Of a DNA stretch of 64,000 nt, positions 1 through 9,246 are shown one piece after another. The position numbers were made by a program, and so were the translations under genes. The stretch spans positions 1 through 64,000 of the forward strand of contig NZ_CANLYI010000009.1 of NCBI RefSeq assembly GCF_947495255.1, in the 5' to 3' direction. The notes under the pieces were generated by a model, which was given only the letters and a program-made list of their open reading frames with translations, did not search any database and was not told where the DNA came from. This DNA comes from an uncultured Winogradskyella sp. (GTDB lineage Bacteria; Bacteroidota; Bacteroidia; Flavobacteriales; Flavobacteriaceae). Within the stretch, counting starts at the first letter, position 1, and each line of letters starts with the position of its first letter.

Positions 1-342
1 GAGAGAGGATTATCAATGTTGTCGAAGTCTTAAGCTTCACCGTGTATACTAATCTTATTTCTCTCTTTTGTTCTTTCTATTTATATCTTAAAATTAGTAC
101 TTTTATTAAAAATGCTAACTTAAGCCGTGTATAATTAATTGCTAGGTTCTAGCCTACCCTTGAAAATTCCTGCGGAATTTTCAAGGGTTCGTAAATGTTT
201 GTTAACTTAGTTGCTTAACCACGCAACTAACCATACACAAAACCGTTACCTACAATTATGACCCGTCCTGAATAAAGGTTATATAATTCTAAACCTAAAA
301 AATATACCAAAATATTCTATTATCATTACTGGTCTATATTTA
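1..342. other. Intergenic left edge with a hairpin repeat
   Basis: No gene is supported here. The stretch lies beyond the stop of the integrase and contains the hairpin element described separately at 118-256. I looked for a tRNA that could have served as an integration site and found none. The real end of the mobile element probably lies left of the window. Confidence 0.5.
118..256. repeat. Nested inverted-repeat element next to integrase
   Basis: Two nested inverted repeats are visible. The inner one is a perfect 15-bp stem, 156-170 (ACCCTTGAAAATTCC) against 174-188, with a 3-base loop. The outer arms are imperfect: TGTATAATTAATTGC near 128-142 matches the reverse complement of about 222-238 (TGTATGGTTAGTTGC). 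The result is a foldback unit of about 140 bp downstream of the integrase stop. It could be a palindromic intergenic repeat of the REP or attC type, or part of an attachment region. Which of these it is cannot be decided from one copy. Confidence 0.45.
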
Positions 343-1599
343 TTAACCTACTATAAGATCATTTGCTTCATCTAAAACTATATTTTCGAAACTTTTTAAA
401 TAAACCTCAGTTGTCCGAATAGACTGATGACCTAGCCCTTCGCTTATTAATTCAGTAGAAATCCCCATGTTTTTTGCAATAGTTGCCCAAGAATGTCTTA
501 TATAATAAGAAGTAATTTTTTCTTCGATATTTGCATCTTTCGCAATCTTCTTTAATAATTTATTGACTAATCTTCTATCTGACCGATATTTTTTAAATGT
601 TTCAACAGAACCGTCATAACCTATTGGAAAAATAAAGTCATTTGGATCCTTATCCTGAGTATACTTCTTAAGTATTTCAGAAAATTCTGTGGTAATTCTA
701 ATTGATAACGGATCGTTGGTTTTACTTCTGCCATAAAATATTCTATTTCCTTTTATATCACCTAATTTCAATTTAGCAAGATCAATTAAATTCATACCCC
801 TACAGTTAAACATGGCTAAGAAATAATTTCTTGTATGCCAAAGACTACTGTTTTCTTCATATTTCAAATTTCGAATAGCAATTATTTTTTCTTTAGACAA
901 TGCCTTTTTTTTTGTTCTTGTTGTAGATGGAATTTTATAACTAGAAAAAGGATGTTTAAATGGTATAAATACATCTTCTTTAATGGCACTATTATAAATA
1001 GCTCTAATTGCTCTAGCGTATGAACTTATACAATTTTTAGAATTTCCTTTTGATAAATGTTCTATCTCAAAATCAGTTAAAAAAGTTACTGTAATCTGAT
1101 GAAACTTTACAGGGGAATTATTATTGAATTTCTCAAAAGCTGTTATTGCATTTTTGTACCAATTGGCAGTAGCTGGCTTGTTAGATTTCAGTTTTCGATT
1201 TATTAAAACTCTACCCCATTCCTCAAGGGTAATTTCATTAGACAGATCTTTCTTAATCTTTGAATCTAATTTATCATCCCATATTTTTTTAATATTCTCG
1301 ACTAGTCTATCAACTGTTATCTGATTAAGGGTGTCTCCAAGTTCATTGATCAAAGACTTTGCTGAATGAAGTTTTTCATATAACGCTTTATTAATCTGAT
1401 CACAATCCAAATTCTTATTTACTGAAACGGATTTTTTCATTGTCATGTTATTTGCATCCCATCCAGCTTTAGAAGTCTTGTAAGGAAGACGAATCATTCT
1501 AGGTCCTTTATGAAAAACTCTAACTACGATTGGAAACAACCCTTCATTCGCAGTTTTTGACTTAGCTCTGGTATCTAAAATTAATTTTGCTCGTGCCAT
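343..1599 (-). CDS. Tyrosine recombinase (element integrase)
   Basis: A site-specific recombinase of 418 residues, the usual size for Bacteroidetes element integrases. Seen in the sequence: an N-terminal arm-type DNA-binding segment (about residues 1-100), a SAM-like core-binding domain (about 120-220), and a catalytic domain with Arg267 in FNCRGMN, Arg368 in YIRHSW, His391 in GLGHQ and the nucleophile Tyr400. The first His of the usual HxxR box is replaced by Tyr; whether this impairs activity is unknown. The family cuts and rejoins DNA at att sites to integrate or excise mobile elements. The gene reads toward the left end. No excisionase, relaxase or intact cargo lies beside it, only broken frames on its upstream side, so the element is decayed or extends leftwards. 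Confidence 0.92.
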   Translation of the reverse strand: MARAKLILDTRAKSKTANEGLFPIVVRVFHKGPRMIRLPYKTSKAGWDANNMTMKKSVSVNKNLDCDQINKALYEKLHSAKSLINELGDTLNQITVDRLVENIKKIWDDKLDSKIKKDLSNEITLEEWGRVLINRKLKSNKPATANWYKNAITAFEKFNNNSPVKFHQITVTFLTDFEIEHLSKGNSKNCISSYARAIRAIYNSAIKEDVFIPFKHPFSSYKIPSTTRTKKKALSKEKIIAIRNLKYEENSSLWHTRNYFLAMFNCRGMNLIDLAKLKLGDIKGNRIFYGRSKTNDPLSIRITTEFSEILKKYTQDKDPNDFIFPIGYDGSVETFKKYRSDRRLVNKLLKKIAKDANIEEKITSYYIRHSWATIAKNMGISTELISEGLGHQSIRTTEVYLKSFENIVLDEANDLIVG

Positions 1600-1925
1600 T
1601 TCTCAGTAATTTTAGATATAAAGTTAGCAAAAATTACGCACACTTTACGCACACTTTTGTTTGAGTACAATTCATATCAAACAATCTCAAAACCAATTAA
1701 ACTTCACAAAATCAGATATTTAACAATAATATTACGTGTGAAAACAGTCGATTTTTTGGCCTGCAGAGCGGAAAGGGTTAACGGAATGAAGCGTCAAAAG
1801 TAGGGATTAGCTTCAAGACCTTTTTTAATGAAGGTCTTTTATCGGAATGAAGATTTTTGCGGAATGTAGCGAAATGTGCTGAATGGATTGATAATATAAT
1901 CTTCTCCTGTAAACTAAACATTATT

Positions 1926-2093
1926 TTAAAACAACTTTACTTGAATATCCAAAATACCATCGTCTTTTGAAACTTTATTCTTTTTAAAAATGACTTTTAG
2001 AGCTTTTCGTCGTTTCTCATAAATCCATTTTCTAAGATTATTCAACATACCCATTTCATAATCCGAAAGTTCTTCTTGTGCTATTTCAATCAT
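1926..2093 (-). pseudogene. Small ORF or gene fragment, 55 residues
   Basis: Starts MIEIAQEELSDYEMG and ends ILDIQVKLF. It is rich in Lys and Glu and probably helical. The open frame extends upstream only to 2120, where a stop closes it. I do not recognise the family. It may be the C-terminal remnant of an element-borne gene or a tiny intact gene. No promoter of the island type precedes it. Confidence 0.3.
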
Positions 2094-2189
2094 AATTTCT
2101 AATTGGTCTTTTCTTTTAGTCTACATTGCATATTGAAACACTAGTCATGCCATGTGTAAATGTTTGCCCATTCTGTTTACATGGGTCCT

Positions 2190-2318
2190 TCAAAGGTAAT
2201 TAAGTATAATATAGGCTAAAGTCTCAATAAGTGATGCCATTCTATCTCCAGTCATTGAGCTAGCTATTCGTGATAATTGTATTCTTCTGAGTATGTCTTT
2301 TGGTATGGTATTTTCCAT
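2190..2318 (-). pseudogene. Small ORF or gene fragment, 42 residues
   Basis: Starts MENTIPKDILRRIQLSR and ends AYIILNYL. It is amphipathic and helical in look, with no recognised domain. It lies about 100 bases upstream of the previous fragment on the same strand and may be part of the same decayed unit. Confidence 0.25.
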
Positions 2319-2431
2319 TCCAATTTAAAAACGGTTATATGACTTATAATGCAATCCATAAAATCGAAGACGAAATCGAACTGAACTACTTTTAAATTTT
2401 CCCTGATGTGAGATTTTAAATTAAACGTTAT

Positions 2432-2581
2432 CTAATAATACTTGATAATTCGCAGGATACTTATCTCTTCACTAAACCAAATGACTTTCTCCACTATCGG
2501 CATCGTAATTTTCACTATATAATTGATAATACTTTCAACTTCTTGTACTGACATATTGGGTTTTTCAGATACTTGCTTCAT
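2432..2581 (-). pseudogene. Small ORF or gene fragment, 49 residues
   Basis: Starts MKQVSEKPNMSVQEVES and ends ILRIIKYY. Not recognised. The frame is open upstream of the ATG as well, which argues for a fragment of a longer protein rather than a complete small gene. Confidence 0.25.
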
Positions 2582-3544
2582 GATACTTAGTTTTTTTTGA
2601 TTAAACAATATTTGAGCAGTCTCTATACGAAAGCTAGAATTACAGCATAAAAGGAAGCGGAATAAATAAGTATTTGATGATACATAAGCTTTATGTCGTG
2701 ATCTTTTATAGGGGGTATTTTACGAGTTTATCTTTGTGCTGATATTGATTAAATACTTTCTACTTATCTTTTTTTTATAAAGGACTATATAAAAAAATAA
2801 GAACCAGCACAAATCTGCCCCTTACTTACAACAACAAAAGCTAATCGTTTAACTCTTGAATTTTCTTATCAAAATTTCCTATACACTCTTTCAAACGTGC
2901 TTCACGCTTGTTTATCTCTTCTGCATATTTCTTTTCAATATTGGCAATTTTGGTTTTAATACCCTTGCATCGAATTGTCGAATTAAATATAAGAAAGGCA
3001 CCATTTCATCTACCGAAATTGATTTTTTATTTTCGATATAATCGGTTTGACGAATCATCTAAACCTAACTTCAAATTACTTGCTATTCTCAATATGCCTC
3101 TTACGGGTTTCTCTTTCGTTGATTTTAACGTTCAGTTTTCAGCTCACATTCAGAATAGTCGTAACGTTAGTATTCTTTCATAATTGCTTCTATAGTAGGT
3201 TTAATCGGAACTTCAATTATTTCAATATTATTCAGAAGGTAGACTTTCAATCCACTTTTTTCCAATTACGGTATAGTTAGCTAGTTATTGTCGTCAACTA
3301 CCCAATATTTGCGAATTTCAAGAATCAACAGTATTTTTTTTAAACTGATATACATAATTTCAGTTGTGGCATCGACTTTGCAACTTTGGTCCTGCACCAT
3401 TTACCTTCTAAAATCCGTAACATATATTAGTTGTTTACAGGCCCACATTTAACGTTTGAAGAAATAGCATTTTTAAGAAATAATACTCTTGAAGAAATTA
3501 AACAATTATTGAATGAAGCTGAAAAGAGTTACAAATTAGTTTAT

Positions 3545-4471
3545 TTAATAGATATCCTTTAAGGTAATAATATCGCCCATTTCATTAACGACACTCAAAT
3601 CGTATCGAATATTTATCTTGGTGTTGATAGGTGCATAAAAATAAATAACCCAAGCATCGGCTTCCTTAACACCAATACAGCCATTAGAATAAGCTTTCCC
3701 TAAGGTTCTAGGATTAGTAGTCGGATGAATAAGCTGTCCGTAGCGTAGCCCGTTTATTTCTGTCTCTATAAATGGAATTTGGGGCAATTTGGTCACTTTC
3801 CCATCATCTCGTTTGGTTACAAAATATTGATGATTATTTACCGGATTTACATATCTGGGATTACGCACATGATTAATAATAAACCCCTTTCCTGTTTTTG
3901 TTTTTAAATCCTGAATTCTTCCTGACATTTCTAAATATTTCTTCTCATCTCTACCAACTCGGATAGGAAATTCAAAAAGCTGAACTGAGTCCTCATAAAT
4001 GCGAAGTTTAAATTCAGGGATATTGATATCTATCGTTGTGTTTTCAAATGAATTCAATATTTTTTTAGCTTTCATAGAATCTGGAATTACAATTGTATTT
4101 CCCATCGGTAAGGCTATCATCTTTTTTTGATTATAAACAAAAGAATCCTTTGCCATCATCCGGTAATAATCCGTGTTTTGAAGAGTATCTATAATCCAAG
4201 GATTAGCTCTTACTAAAAGATGTTCGTTTAAATTATAAGTTGTTAAAGGTTGAAATTTTTTAACAATAGAATCTAAATAGTTGAAGTAATTCTCAATTAA
4301 CACCTCTTTCTGTACAACTACTTTTTTTGCTGAAATGGATTTTGAGAAAATTTCAGTATTTGCCAAATTTAAAGACAAATTAAGAACCTCATCTTTTGAA
4401 CTGTACGGTTTTAGTGCAAACAATAAGATAATAGTAATGGATATAACTAAAAACATCACAAGTTTTTTCAT
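3545..4471 (-). CDS. L,D-transpeptidase (YkuD family), membrane-anchored
   Basis: Cross-links peptidoglycan stem peptides (3-3 links) or attaches proteins to them in the periplasm. The 308-residue product starts with an uncleaved-looking signal anchor (about 4-20) and carries the YkuD catalytic box near the C terminus: HPTTNPRTLG followed by SNGCIG, with the active Cys in GCIG. The preceding region around FPIRVGRDEKKY is also typical of the family. The start overlaps the stop of the peroxiredoxin gene by 4 bases (ATGA), so the two are translationally coupled. The operon is led by the HMA gene and its dyad promoter at 5529. Cell-wall hardening under stress or starvation fits this context (inference). 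Confidence 0.9.
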   Translation of the reverse strand: MKKLVMFLVISITIILLFALKPYSSKDEVLNLSLNLANTEIFSKSISAKKVVVQKEVLIENYFNYLDSIVKKFQPLTTYNLNEHLLVRANPWIIDTLQNTDYYRMMAKDSFVYNQKKMIALPMGNTIVIPDSMKAKKILNSFENTTIDINIPEFKLRIYEDSVQLFEFPIRVGRDEKKYLEMSGRIQDLKTKTGKGFIINHVRNPRYVNPVNNHQYFVTKRDDGKVTKLPQIPFIETEINGLRYGQLIHPTTNPRTLGKAYSNGCIGVKEADAWVIYFYAPINTKINIRYDLSVVNEMGDIITLKDIY

Positions 4472-5205
4472 CTTGCAAGGAGTTTAGGTTTCTTAAGAAT
4501 TTTATCTAACACCTCATCTTTGCCTAATGGTTTTGTGCAAAAGAACCAATCTTTACAGTTTAATTCATCTGTAGATGTCATTCGTTCTTCTGCACCACCA
4601 CAAGAACCTGCTGGCGAAATGATAACATCATCACCAGGAATCCAATCAGCAGGTGTAGCCACTTCAAATTTATCTGAAGTTTGCATCGCAATTAAACCGC
4701 GATAGATTTCATCGAAGTTTCTACCAAGACTTAACGGATAATAAATAATCGCTCTAATCATGCTTTTAGGATCTATAAAAAACACCGCCCTAACCGCTTG
4801 TGTTTTACTTTCGCCAGGCTGAATCATACCATATTTTTTGGCGACTTCCATAGTGATGTCTTCAATTAATGGAAATTTGACTTCAATGTTTTTCATTCCA
4901 TTAAATTCAATTTTTTCCTTAATAGTTCGCAACCATGCAATATGGCTGTATAAACCATCTATTGAAAGTCCTACCAATTTACAATTGGCCTTATCAAACT
5001 TATCTTCTAGATAAGCAAAAGTTATAAACTCACTTGTACAAACCGGTGTAAAATCTACCGGATGGCTAAATAAAATAACCCATTCGCCTTTATAATCTGA
5101 AGGGAAATTAATATCACCTTGTGTTGTTACCGCCTTAAAATCTGGTGCTTTATCCCCAATTCTTGGCATTGATATTATTTGCTCATGATCTTGTAGTGTT
5201 TCCAT
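4468..5205 (-). CDS. Peroxiredoxin (long Prx6/archaeal-type, extra C-terminal Cys pair)
   Basis: Reduces hydrogen peroxide and organic peroxides in the cytoplasm. The 245-residue protein has the peroxidatic motif PVCTSEF near residue 57 (Prx signature HPVDFTPVCTSEF) and the long C-terminal arm of the 1-Cys/Prx6 group. Near the C terminus it has CKDWFFCTK, two Cys six apart, an arrangement known from archaeal peroxiredoxins in which one of these Cys resolves the sulfenic acid. It is second in a three-gene operon: HMA protein, 22-bp gap, peroxiredoxin, 4-base overlap, L,D-transpeptidase. Expression is probably driven by the dyad promoter at 5529-5540, which ties it to the island-wide regulon. 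Confidence 0.94.
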   Translation of the reverse strand: METLQDHEQIISMPRIGDKAPDFKAVTTQGDINFPSDYKGEWVILFSHPVDFTPVCTSEFITFAYLEDKFDKANCKLVGLSIDGLYSHIAWLRTIKEKIEFNGMKNIEVKFPLIEDITMEVAKKYGMIQPGESKTQAVRAVFFIDPKSMIRAIIYYPLSLGRNFDEIYRGLIAMQTSDKFEVATPADWIPGDDVIISPAGSCGGAEERMTSTDELNCKDWFFCTKPLGKDEVLDKILKKPKLLAR

Positions 5206-5227
5206 AATTTTTATTTTTAAACTCTAA

Positions 5228-5479
5228 CTATAGCACATTTACTTTGGATTGTTCTTTTGTTTTTAAATTATTATCTGCTCCGACAATTGGATAACCAATA
5301 GCAGAAAGCACATGTTTAGCTTTTTCAAAATCGTGCTTGGTATGATAATCAAACGAGACCGTTTCATCATCCTGCGCAACTTTTACTTCGCTGATATTTT
5401 TAATCTCAGAAAGTCTCTTAATAATAGTGTTTTCACAACCACGACATTTTAAGTTTTGTATATGAACCATAGTTCTCAT
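5228..5479 (-). CDS. HMA-domain metal-binding protein (start corrected)
   Basis: A small heavy-metal-associated fold of 83 residues with the metal-binding pair CRGC after MVHIQNLK. This family binds Cu(I) or related soft metals as a chaperone. I chose the start at 5479 (MRTMVHIQ) rather than an upstream ATG at 5497. The predicted -7 element for this gene is 5498-5505, so transcription would begin inside the longer version, and the paralogue at 56061-56285 begins MRKTVHIQNL at the matching place. First gene of the operon with peroxiredoxin and L,D-transpeptidase. The two HMA paralogues share the C-terminal pattern KHVL-AIGYPI, with no transporter domain, so both are free-standing. Confidence 0.85.
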   Translation of the reverse strand: MRTMVHIQNLKCRGCENTIIKRLSEIKNISEVKVAQDDETVSFDYHTKHDFEKAKHVLSAIGYPIVGADNNLKTKEQSKVNVL

Positions 5480-5528
5480 ATTGATTTTTGCTTTCACTAA
5501 AATTAGTTGGAATAAGGTTCATGTAAAA

Positions 5529-5540
5529 TGACTTATATCA
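5529..5540. promoter_or_regulatory. Dyad site 1, TGACTTATATCA, bidirectional promoter
   Basis: A TGA-N6-TCA dyad with flanks extending to AAAATGA and TCATTTT. Plus strand: a perfect -7 element TATATTTG at 5564-5571, 35 bases from the first T, serving the Mla operon at 5592. Minus strand: TAATTTTA (5505-5498), also at 35, serving the HMA-peroxiredoxin-transpeptidase operon. A CRP/FNR-type class II site for both directions is inferred from this geometry. Confidence 0.82.
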
Positions 5541-5591
5541 TTTTGTAAAATACATCATTCCAATATATTTGGTTACACTCTTAAACAAAGC

Positions 5592-6374
5592 ATGTCTGGA
5601 AATTCTAAAATTAAAGATCGATTACATATGTTCTTAATTGAACTAGGCGACTTATCGTTTTTTACGGGTCGTTTTTTTAAAGAAATAGTTAAGCGACCTT
5701 TAGAAACAAAAGAGTTGCTGCGCCAATGCTATAATATGGGCAATCGTTCATTAGTATTGATTGGTATAACTTGTTTTATTATAGGTTTGGTCTTGGATTT
5801 GCAGACGCGGCCCACATTAATGCAATTTGGTGCTGTGTCTTGGATGCCATCCATGGTTAGTATTTCCATCGTAAGAGAAATTGGACCTATTATTACTGCT
5901 TTGGTTTGTGCTGGTAAAATTGGCTCTGGTATAGGTGCCGAATTGGGGTCAATGCGCGTTACCGAACAAATTGATGCTATGGAAGTTTCTGGGACTAACC
6001 CTTTTAAATACCTTGTTGTAACACGTGTACTAGCAGTTACTTTAATGCTGCCTTTATTAGTAATTATTGGTGATGCCATTGGGCTGTTTGGTTCTTTTTT
6101 AGTTGAAAATATAAAAGGTAACGTGTCTTTTATACTTTATTTTAATCAAGTTTTTGATTCTATTGAATTTGGCGACATCATTCCTGCGACTATTAAATCT
6201 TTCTTTTTTGGTTTGGCTATCGGAATTGTGGGATGTTACAAAGGTTATTATTGCACTAAAGGTACCGAAGGTGTTGGTAAAGCTGCTAACTCTGCCGTAG
6301 TGGTTAGTTCTTTATTGCTATTTATTATCGATTTTATTGCTGTGTTTGTAACAGATATTTTTTACGATTTATGA
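5592..6374 (+). CDS. ABC transporter permease, MlaE family
   Basis: Inner-membrane permease of the MCE/Mla phospholipid transport system, 260 residues, about the length of MlaE. Several hydrophobic helices are visible (about 50-75, 90-110, 150-180, 200-220, 235-255), and the conserved segment GSGIGAELGSMRVTEQIDA is the family signature. It overlaps the ATPase gene by 4 bases (ATGA) and is followed by the MCE-domain gene, so the three form one transporter. Transport direction cannot be read from sequence. Its promoter is dyad site 1. Lipid asymmetry maintenance under stress is the likely role (inference). Confidence 0.93.
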   Translation: MSGNSKIKDRLHMFLIELGDLSFFTGRFFKEIVKRPLETKELLRQCYNMGNRSLVLIGITCFIIGLVLDLQTRPTLMQFGAVSWMPSMVSISIVREIGPIITALVCAGKIGSGIGAELGSMRVTEQIDAMEVSGTNPFKYLVVTRVLAVTLMLPLLVIIGDAIGLFGSFLVENIKGNVSFILYFNQVFDSIEFGDIIPATIKSFFFGLAIGIVGCYKGYYCTKGTEGVGKAANSAVVVSSLLLFIIDFIAVFVTDIFYDL

Positions 6375-7132
6375 AAGACAACAAAAACATATCAAATCCA
6401 GAAATAGTGCTTCAAATTAGGGACTTACACAAAAGCTTTGGAGATAATCATGTGCTAAATGGCTTTAATATGCAACTTCATAAAGGTGAAAACCTAGTCA
6501 TCATGGGAAAATCTGGCTCAGGCAAATCAGTAATGATAAAATGTTTGGTGGGTTTAATGGAAGCTGATAGTGGCTCTATTACAGTTATGAACAAAGACAT
6601 AACCAAATTAACTCAAAAGGCTTTAGATATTTTAAGAGCAGATATTGGATTCCTGTTTCAAGGTAGTGCGCTATACGATTCTATGACTGTTCGTGAAAAT
6701 TTAGAATTTCCTCTAAGGCATCACACCAAAAAAATCACAAAAGACTCTAGTACCGAAACACTTGTTCTGGAAGCTTTAACTAACGTTGGTTTAGCTCACG
6801 CCATAGATTTAATGCCTTCCGAATTATCTGGTGGTATGAAACGTCGTGTGGCTTTGGCAAGAACCTTAATTCTAAAACCAAAAATTATTCTCTATGATGA
6901 ACCCACTAGTGGACTAGACCCTATTACAGCAAAAGAGATTATCATTCTTATGCAAGATATTCAGAAAAAATATAACACGTCTTCACTCATTATAACCCAT
7001 GATGTGGATTGTGCTCGTGTTATTTCACATCGAATGCTATTGCTTATTGACGGTATCGATTATGCTGTTGGCACATTTACTGAATTATCAACGTCTGCTG
7101 ACCCAAAGATTAAAGCCTTTTTTAAACATTAA
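6371..7132 (+). CDS. ABC transporter ATPase, MlaF-like
   Basis: Energises the Mla-type lipid transporter. The 253-residue protein has Walker A GKSGSGKS (about 46-53), the Q-loop FLFQGSALYDSMTV, the ABC signature LSGGMKRRVALAR and Walker B IILYDEPTSGLDP. The sequence LSGGMKRR, with Met rather than Gln after GG, is typical of the MlaF subfamily. It starts within the permease stop codon, and the MCE gene follows after 39 bases. Confidence 0.94.
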   Translation: MKDNKNISNPEIVLQIRDLHKSFGDNHVLNGFNMQLHKGENLVIMGKSGSGKSVMIKCLVGLMEADSGSITVMNKDITKLTQKALDILRADIGFLFQGSALYDSMTVRENLEFPLRHHTKKITKDSSTETLVLEALTNVGLAHAIDLMPSELSGGMKRRVALARTLILKPKIILYDEPTSGLDPITAKEIIILMQDIQKKYNTSSLIITHDVDCARVISHRMLLLIDGIDYAVGTFTELSTSADPKIKAFFKH

Positions 7133-7171
7133 TGTTTACCTTTTACAAAGGAATAAACAAAATTAGATGCC

Positions 7172-8161
7172 ATGAAAAACACAAACTCACAAAAACTACG
7201 ATTAGGATCTTTTGTCCTCATTGGCACCATTCTTTTTATTGTTGGTGTTTACTTAATAGGGCAACGCCAAGAGATGTTTATAAAGACCTTTACTTTGAGT
7301 TCCTATTTTCAAAATGTCAATGGTTTGCAAAAAGGAAATAATGTACGCTATGCTGGTATTGATATTGGTACGGTTAAAAATATCGAAATGATAAACGATT
7401 CTACAATAAAAGTAGACATGGCTATTGAGGAAAAGATACTTTCTCATATCAAGAAAAATGCTATTGCCACCATTGGATCCGATGGATTGGTTGGTAATAT
7501 GATTGTAAATATTGTTCCAGGGAAAGGAGCTTCTGAGATTATAGAAAATGAAGATATTATAGAATCTTACAGCAAAATTGGAACTGACGATATTTTGAAT
7601 ACTCTTAATACAAGTTCTGAAAACGCTGCTATTCTGACTTCAGATTTATTAAAAATCACCAACCGTATTACAAAAGGAAAAGGCACTTTTGGAGTTCTTC
7701 TCAATGACACTATTATGGCACAAGATTTAAAACAATCTATAAATAATCTAAAAATAGCAAGTCGTGGTGCTTCTCATACTATTGCAGAATTAAATACTAT
7801 TGTTTCTTCAGTAAAAACTGATGATAACACCGTTTTAGGAATGTTACTGAATGATTCTATTTCTACTAGAAAACTAAAAACTATTGTAACTAATCTTGAG
7901 ACATCGAGTACTGAAATTGAGACTTTATTAAACAATGCAAATATGGTTGTAAATGATTTTAATTCTAGCGATGGAACTTATAATTACATCGTAAAGGATA
8001 CCGCTTTAGTTAATGGCTTAAAATCTACACTTAAAAATATAAACGAAGGCACTGATAAATTCAATCAAAATATGGAAGCCTTAAAGCATAACTTTTTAAC
8101 TCGTGGTTATTTCAGAAAATTAGAGCGACAAGAGAAAAAAGAGGTTAAAAAGAAAGAATAG
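7172..8161 (+). CDS. MCE-domain protein, MlaD-like
   Basis: Periplasmic, membrane-anchored substrate-binding subunit of the Mla-type transporter. The 329-residue product has one N-terminal transmembrane helix (about 12-32, FVLIGTILFIVGVYLIG), then one MCE domain (about 40-120) with the conserved G(L/V)xxGxxVxxxGxxxGxV pattern seen as NGLQKGNNVRYAGIDIGTV. A long Ser/Thr/Asn-rich helical tail follows (130-310), and the C terminus is Lys/Glu rich. The helical tail is where MCE hexamers form a barrel or tunnel. Third gene of the operon. Confidence 0.92.
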   Translation: MKNTNSQKLRLGSFVLIGTILFIVGVYLIGQRQEMFIKTFTLSSYFQNVNGLQKGNNVRYAGIDIGTVKNIEMINDSTIKVDMAIEEKILSHIKKNAIATIGSDGLVGNMIVNIVPGKGASEIIENEDIIESYSKIGTDDILNTLNTSSENAAILTSDLLKITNRITKGKGTFGVLLNDTIMAQDLKQSINNLKIASRGASHTIAELNTIVSSVKTDDNTVLGMLLNDSISTRKLKTIVTNLETSSTEIETLLNNANMVVNDFNSSDGTYNYIVKDTALVNGLKSTLKNINEGTDKFNQNMEALKHNFLTRGYFRKLERQEKKEVKKKE

Positions 8162-8168
8162 TAGTTAC

Positions 8169-8684
8169 ATGTCCAACTTTAGAATAGTACAAAAAATGAA
8201 AATAGAACACTTAGAAGAACACGTCAAGGATTATAAGGTATCCATTAAAACTGTAGTTGATAAAAAAACGGTTTGGCAAACCAAGACCAAATCACTAATT
8301 ATTACGACACTCAATGCAGTTTGCAAGAAATATGATATTGGCTGGAAAGTACAAGAACTCAATTGGATTGGTACTAACGAAGCCGTAAACATAACGTTTG
8401 ATTCTTTCCCAAAAGAACTCATTGATTGTACTAACCAAATACCAGCTTATCAATTTATACAAGGTGGTGCATTGGTATTTTCACAATCATATAGTGGCGA
8501 TGTACACATGTTCATATTATTTCCTTATGTAGAACAAATCCCAATAGAAAATAGTAGTGTTGAACTAGAAATACATGCACCTGATGAGATTACAGAAAAA
8601 TTGATAATTGAAAAAGTTGATGAATTTCTAAAAGAAATGATTAGCTGGGAAGTCCCTTCTACTAAAAAGAAATTGGGATATTAA
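8169..8684 (+). CDS. Conserved hypothetical protein of the Mla operon
   Basis: 171 residues, cytoplasmic-looking, no signal peptide or membrane helix, and no domain I recognise. It starts 7 bases after the MCE gene, so it is likely the last gene of the lipid transport operon. A second in-frame ATG lies 9 codons in (MKIEHLEEH) and could be the true start. The middle part alternates short hydrophobic strands (VNITFDSF, AYQFIQGGALVFSQS, VHMFILFPYVE), suggesting a beta-rich fold. Function unknown. Confidence 0.7.
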   Translation: MSNFRIVQKMKIEHLEEHVKDYKVSIKTVVDKKTVWQTKTKSLIITTLNAVCKKYDIGWKVQELNWIGTNEAVNITFDSFPKELIDCTNQIPAYQFIQGGALVFSQSYSGDVHMFILFPYVEQIPIENSSVELEIHAPDEITEKLIIEKVDEFLKEMISWEVPSTKKKLGY

Positions 8685-8695
8685 TTGATAACTGA

Positions 8696-9042
8696 TACAT
8701 TATATTCGATATCAATAATCTCTAATTTGAACCATTGAAAATATTCATTTTTAAGCTTCCAAATGACTTTACTTTTGTTCGGAATTATAGCTCCTTTATT
8801 TGGTCTGTGTTCTTAGTTAAGAATAACCCATTTTTTTTAAGTTGAGCATGATTTTTCCCACCAGAATAACGGAAGGCTTCAAAGGATGGCAACGTTACAT
8901 TTTTATTAAAATTAAATAGCCCTGAAACACCTTTGTTATTTATACTCAATATCACTTTTCTAGAAGTAGTATCTATAATTTACCAATGCAAATAATCTTT
9001 TAGTACAGCTCGAGTAAACCAATATAATTCTGCTAAAGTTTA
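8696..9042 (-). pseudogene. Degenerate C-terminal copy of the DUF6544-like gene at 34662
   Basis: Reading the minus strand across frame changes gives fragments that line up in order with the end of the protein at 34662-35759: LYWFTRAVLKDYLHW (against ICWFPSAALSNYLSW), VSGLFNFNKNVTLPSFEAFR (against VSGIFSFNDKGDLITFEAKR), then YSGG (against YYGG), IPNKSKVIWKLK (against IPYKSNVTWKLK) and FQWFKLEIIDIEYN (against FNWLNLEVVAIDYN). Frame shifts and in-frame stops break it, and no N-terminal half is present. It is a decayed duplicate of that gene, or the remnant of a paralogue. The rest of the gap to 9246 shows nothing. Confidence 0.75.
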
Positions 9043-9246
9043 CAAGTTATGCTAACTTATTAGTTATTAACCTGGCCAATCAAAGGCGATTATAGATAGA
9101 TTATTTCTTTTTCTTAAAAGGAAAATAATTATATACAAAAAATACCAAACATAAAGTTTAAATTAATCTCTTACTCTACAAAAACCATCAATATTTATAA
9201 CCATTCTATAAATGAAATGATTGTTTTTATTCAAAAAAAATATTTT

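Larger units (their letters stand above)
1600..3544. other. Degenerate region with broken reading frames (eroded mobile DNA)
   Basis: About 1.9 kb without a convincing gene. On the minus strand short open stretches follow each other: 1926-2120, 2190-2318, 2432-2581 and 2841-2971 (ends in a charged coiled-coil-like segment, KYAEEINKREARLKE). On the plus strand, from about 3437 to 3561, a frame encodes a segment around LEEIKQLLNEAEKSYKLVY and runs into the end of the L,D-transpeptidase gene. None matches a family I recognise. Position beside an integrase suggests remnants of mobilisation or accessory genes, which is inference. Confidence 0.5.

Noticed and set aside
1..342. tRNA gene as integration target
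   Set aside because: No cloverleaf with a GGTTCGAATCC-type T arm was found on either strand.
2856..3280. Overlapping plus-strand frames of 60-90 residues
   Set aside because: They are opposite to a minus-strand charged remnant ending at 2841; no start context, family or promoter.
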